Positions 6,550-6,684 of a DNA stretch of 6,684 bases are shown piece after piece (the first letter of the stretch is position 1; each line of letters starts with the position of its first letter). The notes below the pieces were generated by a model, which was not told the origin of the DNA, ran no database searches, and worked only from the letters and a program-made list of their open reading frames with translations. The DNA lies in NCBI GenBank assembly GCA_020445005.1, contig JAGRHM010000372.1, forward strand, positions 1-6,684, in the 5' to 3' direction. This stretch comes from Candidatus Competibacteraceae bacterium. GTDB lineage: Bacteria > Pseudomonadota > Gammaproteobacteria > Competibacterales > Competibacteraceae. The translations under genes were made by a program, and so were the position numbers.

Positions 6550-6684
<135 letters not shown>

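Overview
The window looks like chromosomal DNA of a gammaproteobacterium. The GlyS tail, GmhB, PlsC and MurU tail all resemble their Pseudomonas counterparts as I remember them, and the GC-rich coding suits that group. I cannot fix the order or genus. From established knowledge, glyQ-glyS-gmhB-plsC(lptA) lies next to gyrB and the origin in Pseudomonas, so this piece is probably close to oriC.

Left part (1-1880, + strand): the 3' end of glyS (glycyl-tRNA synthetase beta chain), then a 153-bp gap, then gmhB (heptose bisphosphate phosphatase, LPS inner core) and plsC (lysophosphatidic acid acyltransferase, phospholipid synthesis) set stop-to-start. The gap holds three identical 16-bp copies of a parS-like ParB-binding palindrome, spaced 45 and 43 bp apart. 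They most likely form a chromosome partition (centromere-like) cluster.

Right part (1918-6684, - strand) converges on the first part across a 37-bp gap. In transcription order it holds the last 44 codons of a MurU-like nucleotidyltransferase (peptidoglycan recycling), then an exported LysM-FecR-fibronectin-like protein with a C-terminal membrane segment, then a large CHASE2-PAS-GGDEF-EAL membrane protein whose ATG overlaps the previous stop as ATGA. The last two look like a translationally coupled sensory pair: a peptidoglycan-facing periplasmic/membrane protein plus a transmembrane c-di-GMP enzyme. The EAL domain has its full set of catalytic motifs. The GGDEF signature is GSDEF with no I-site, so net phosphodiesterase activity is the likelier output.

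Smaller features include a hexanucleotide tandem repeat encoding the (Leu-Ala)n first membrane helix of the CHASE2 protein, a 9-G run inside plsC, a 12-bp-period duplication at the LysM-FecR/CHASE2 junction, and a GmhB that has lost three of its four expected zinc ligands. No tRNA, rRNA, CRISPR array or insertion sequence was seen.
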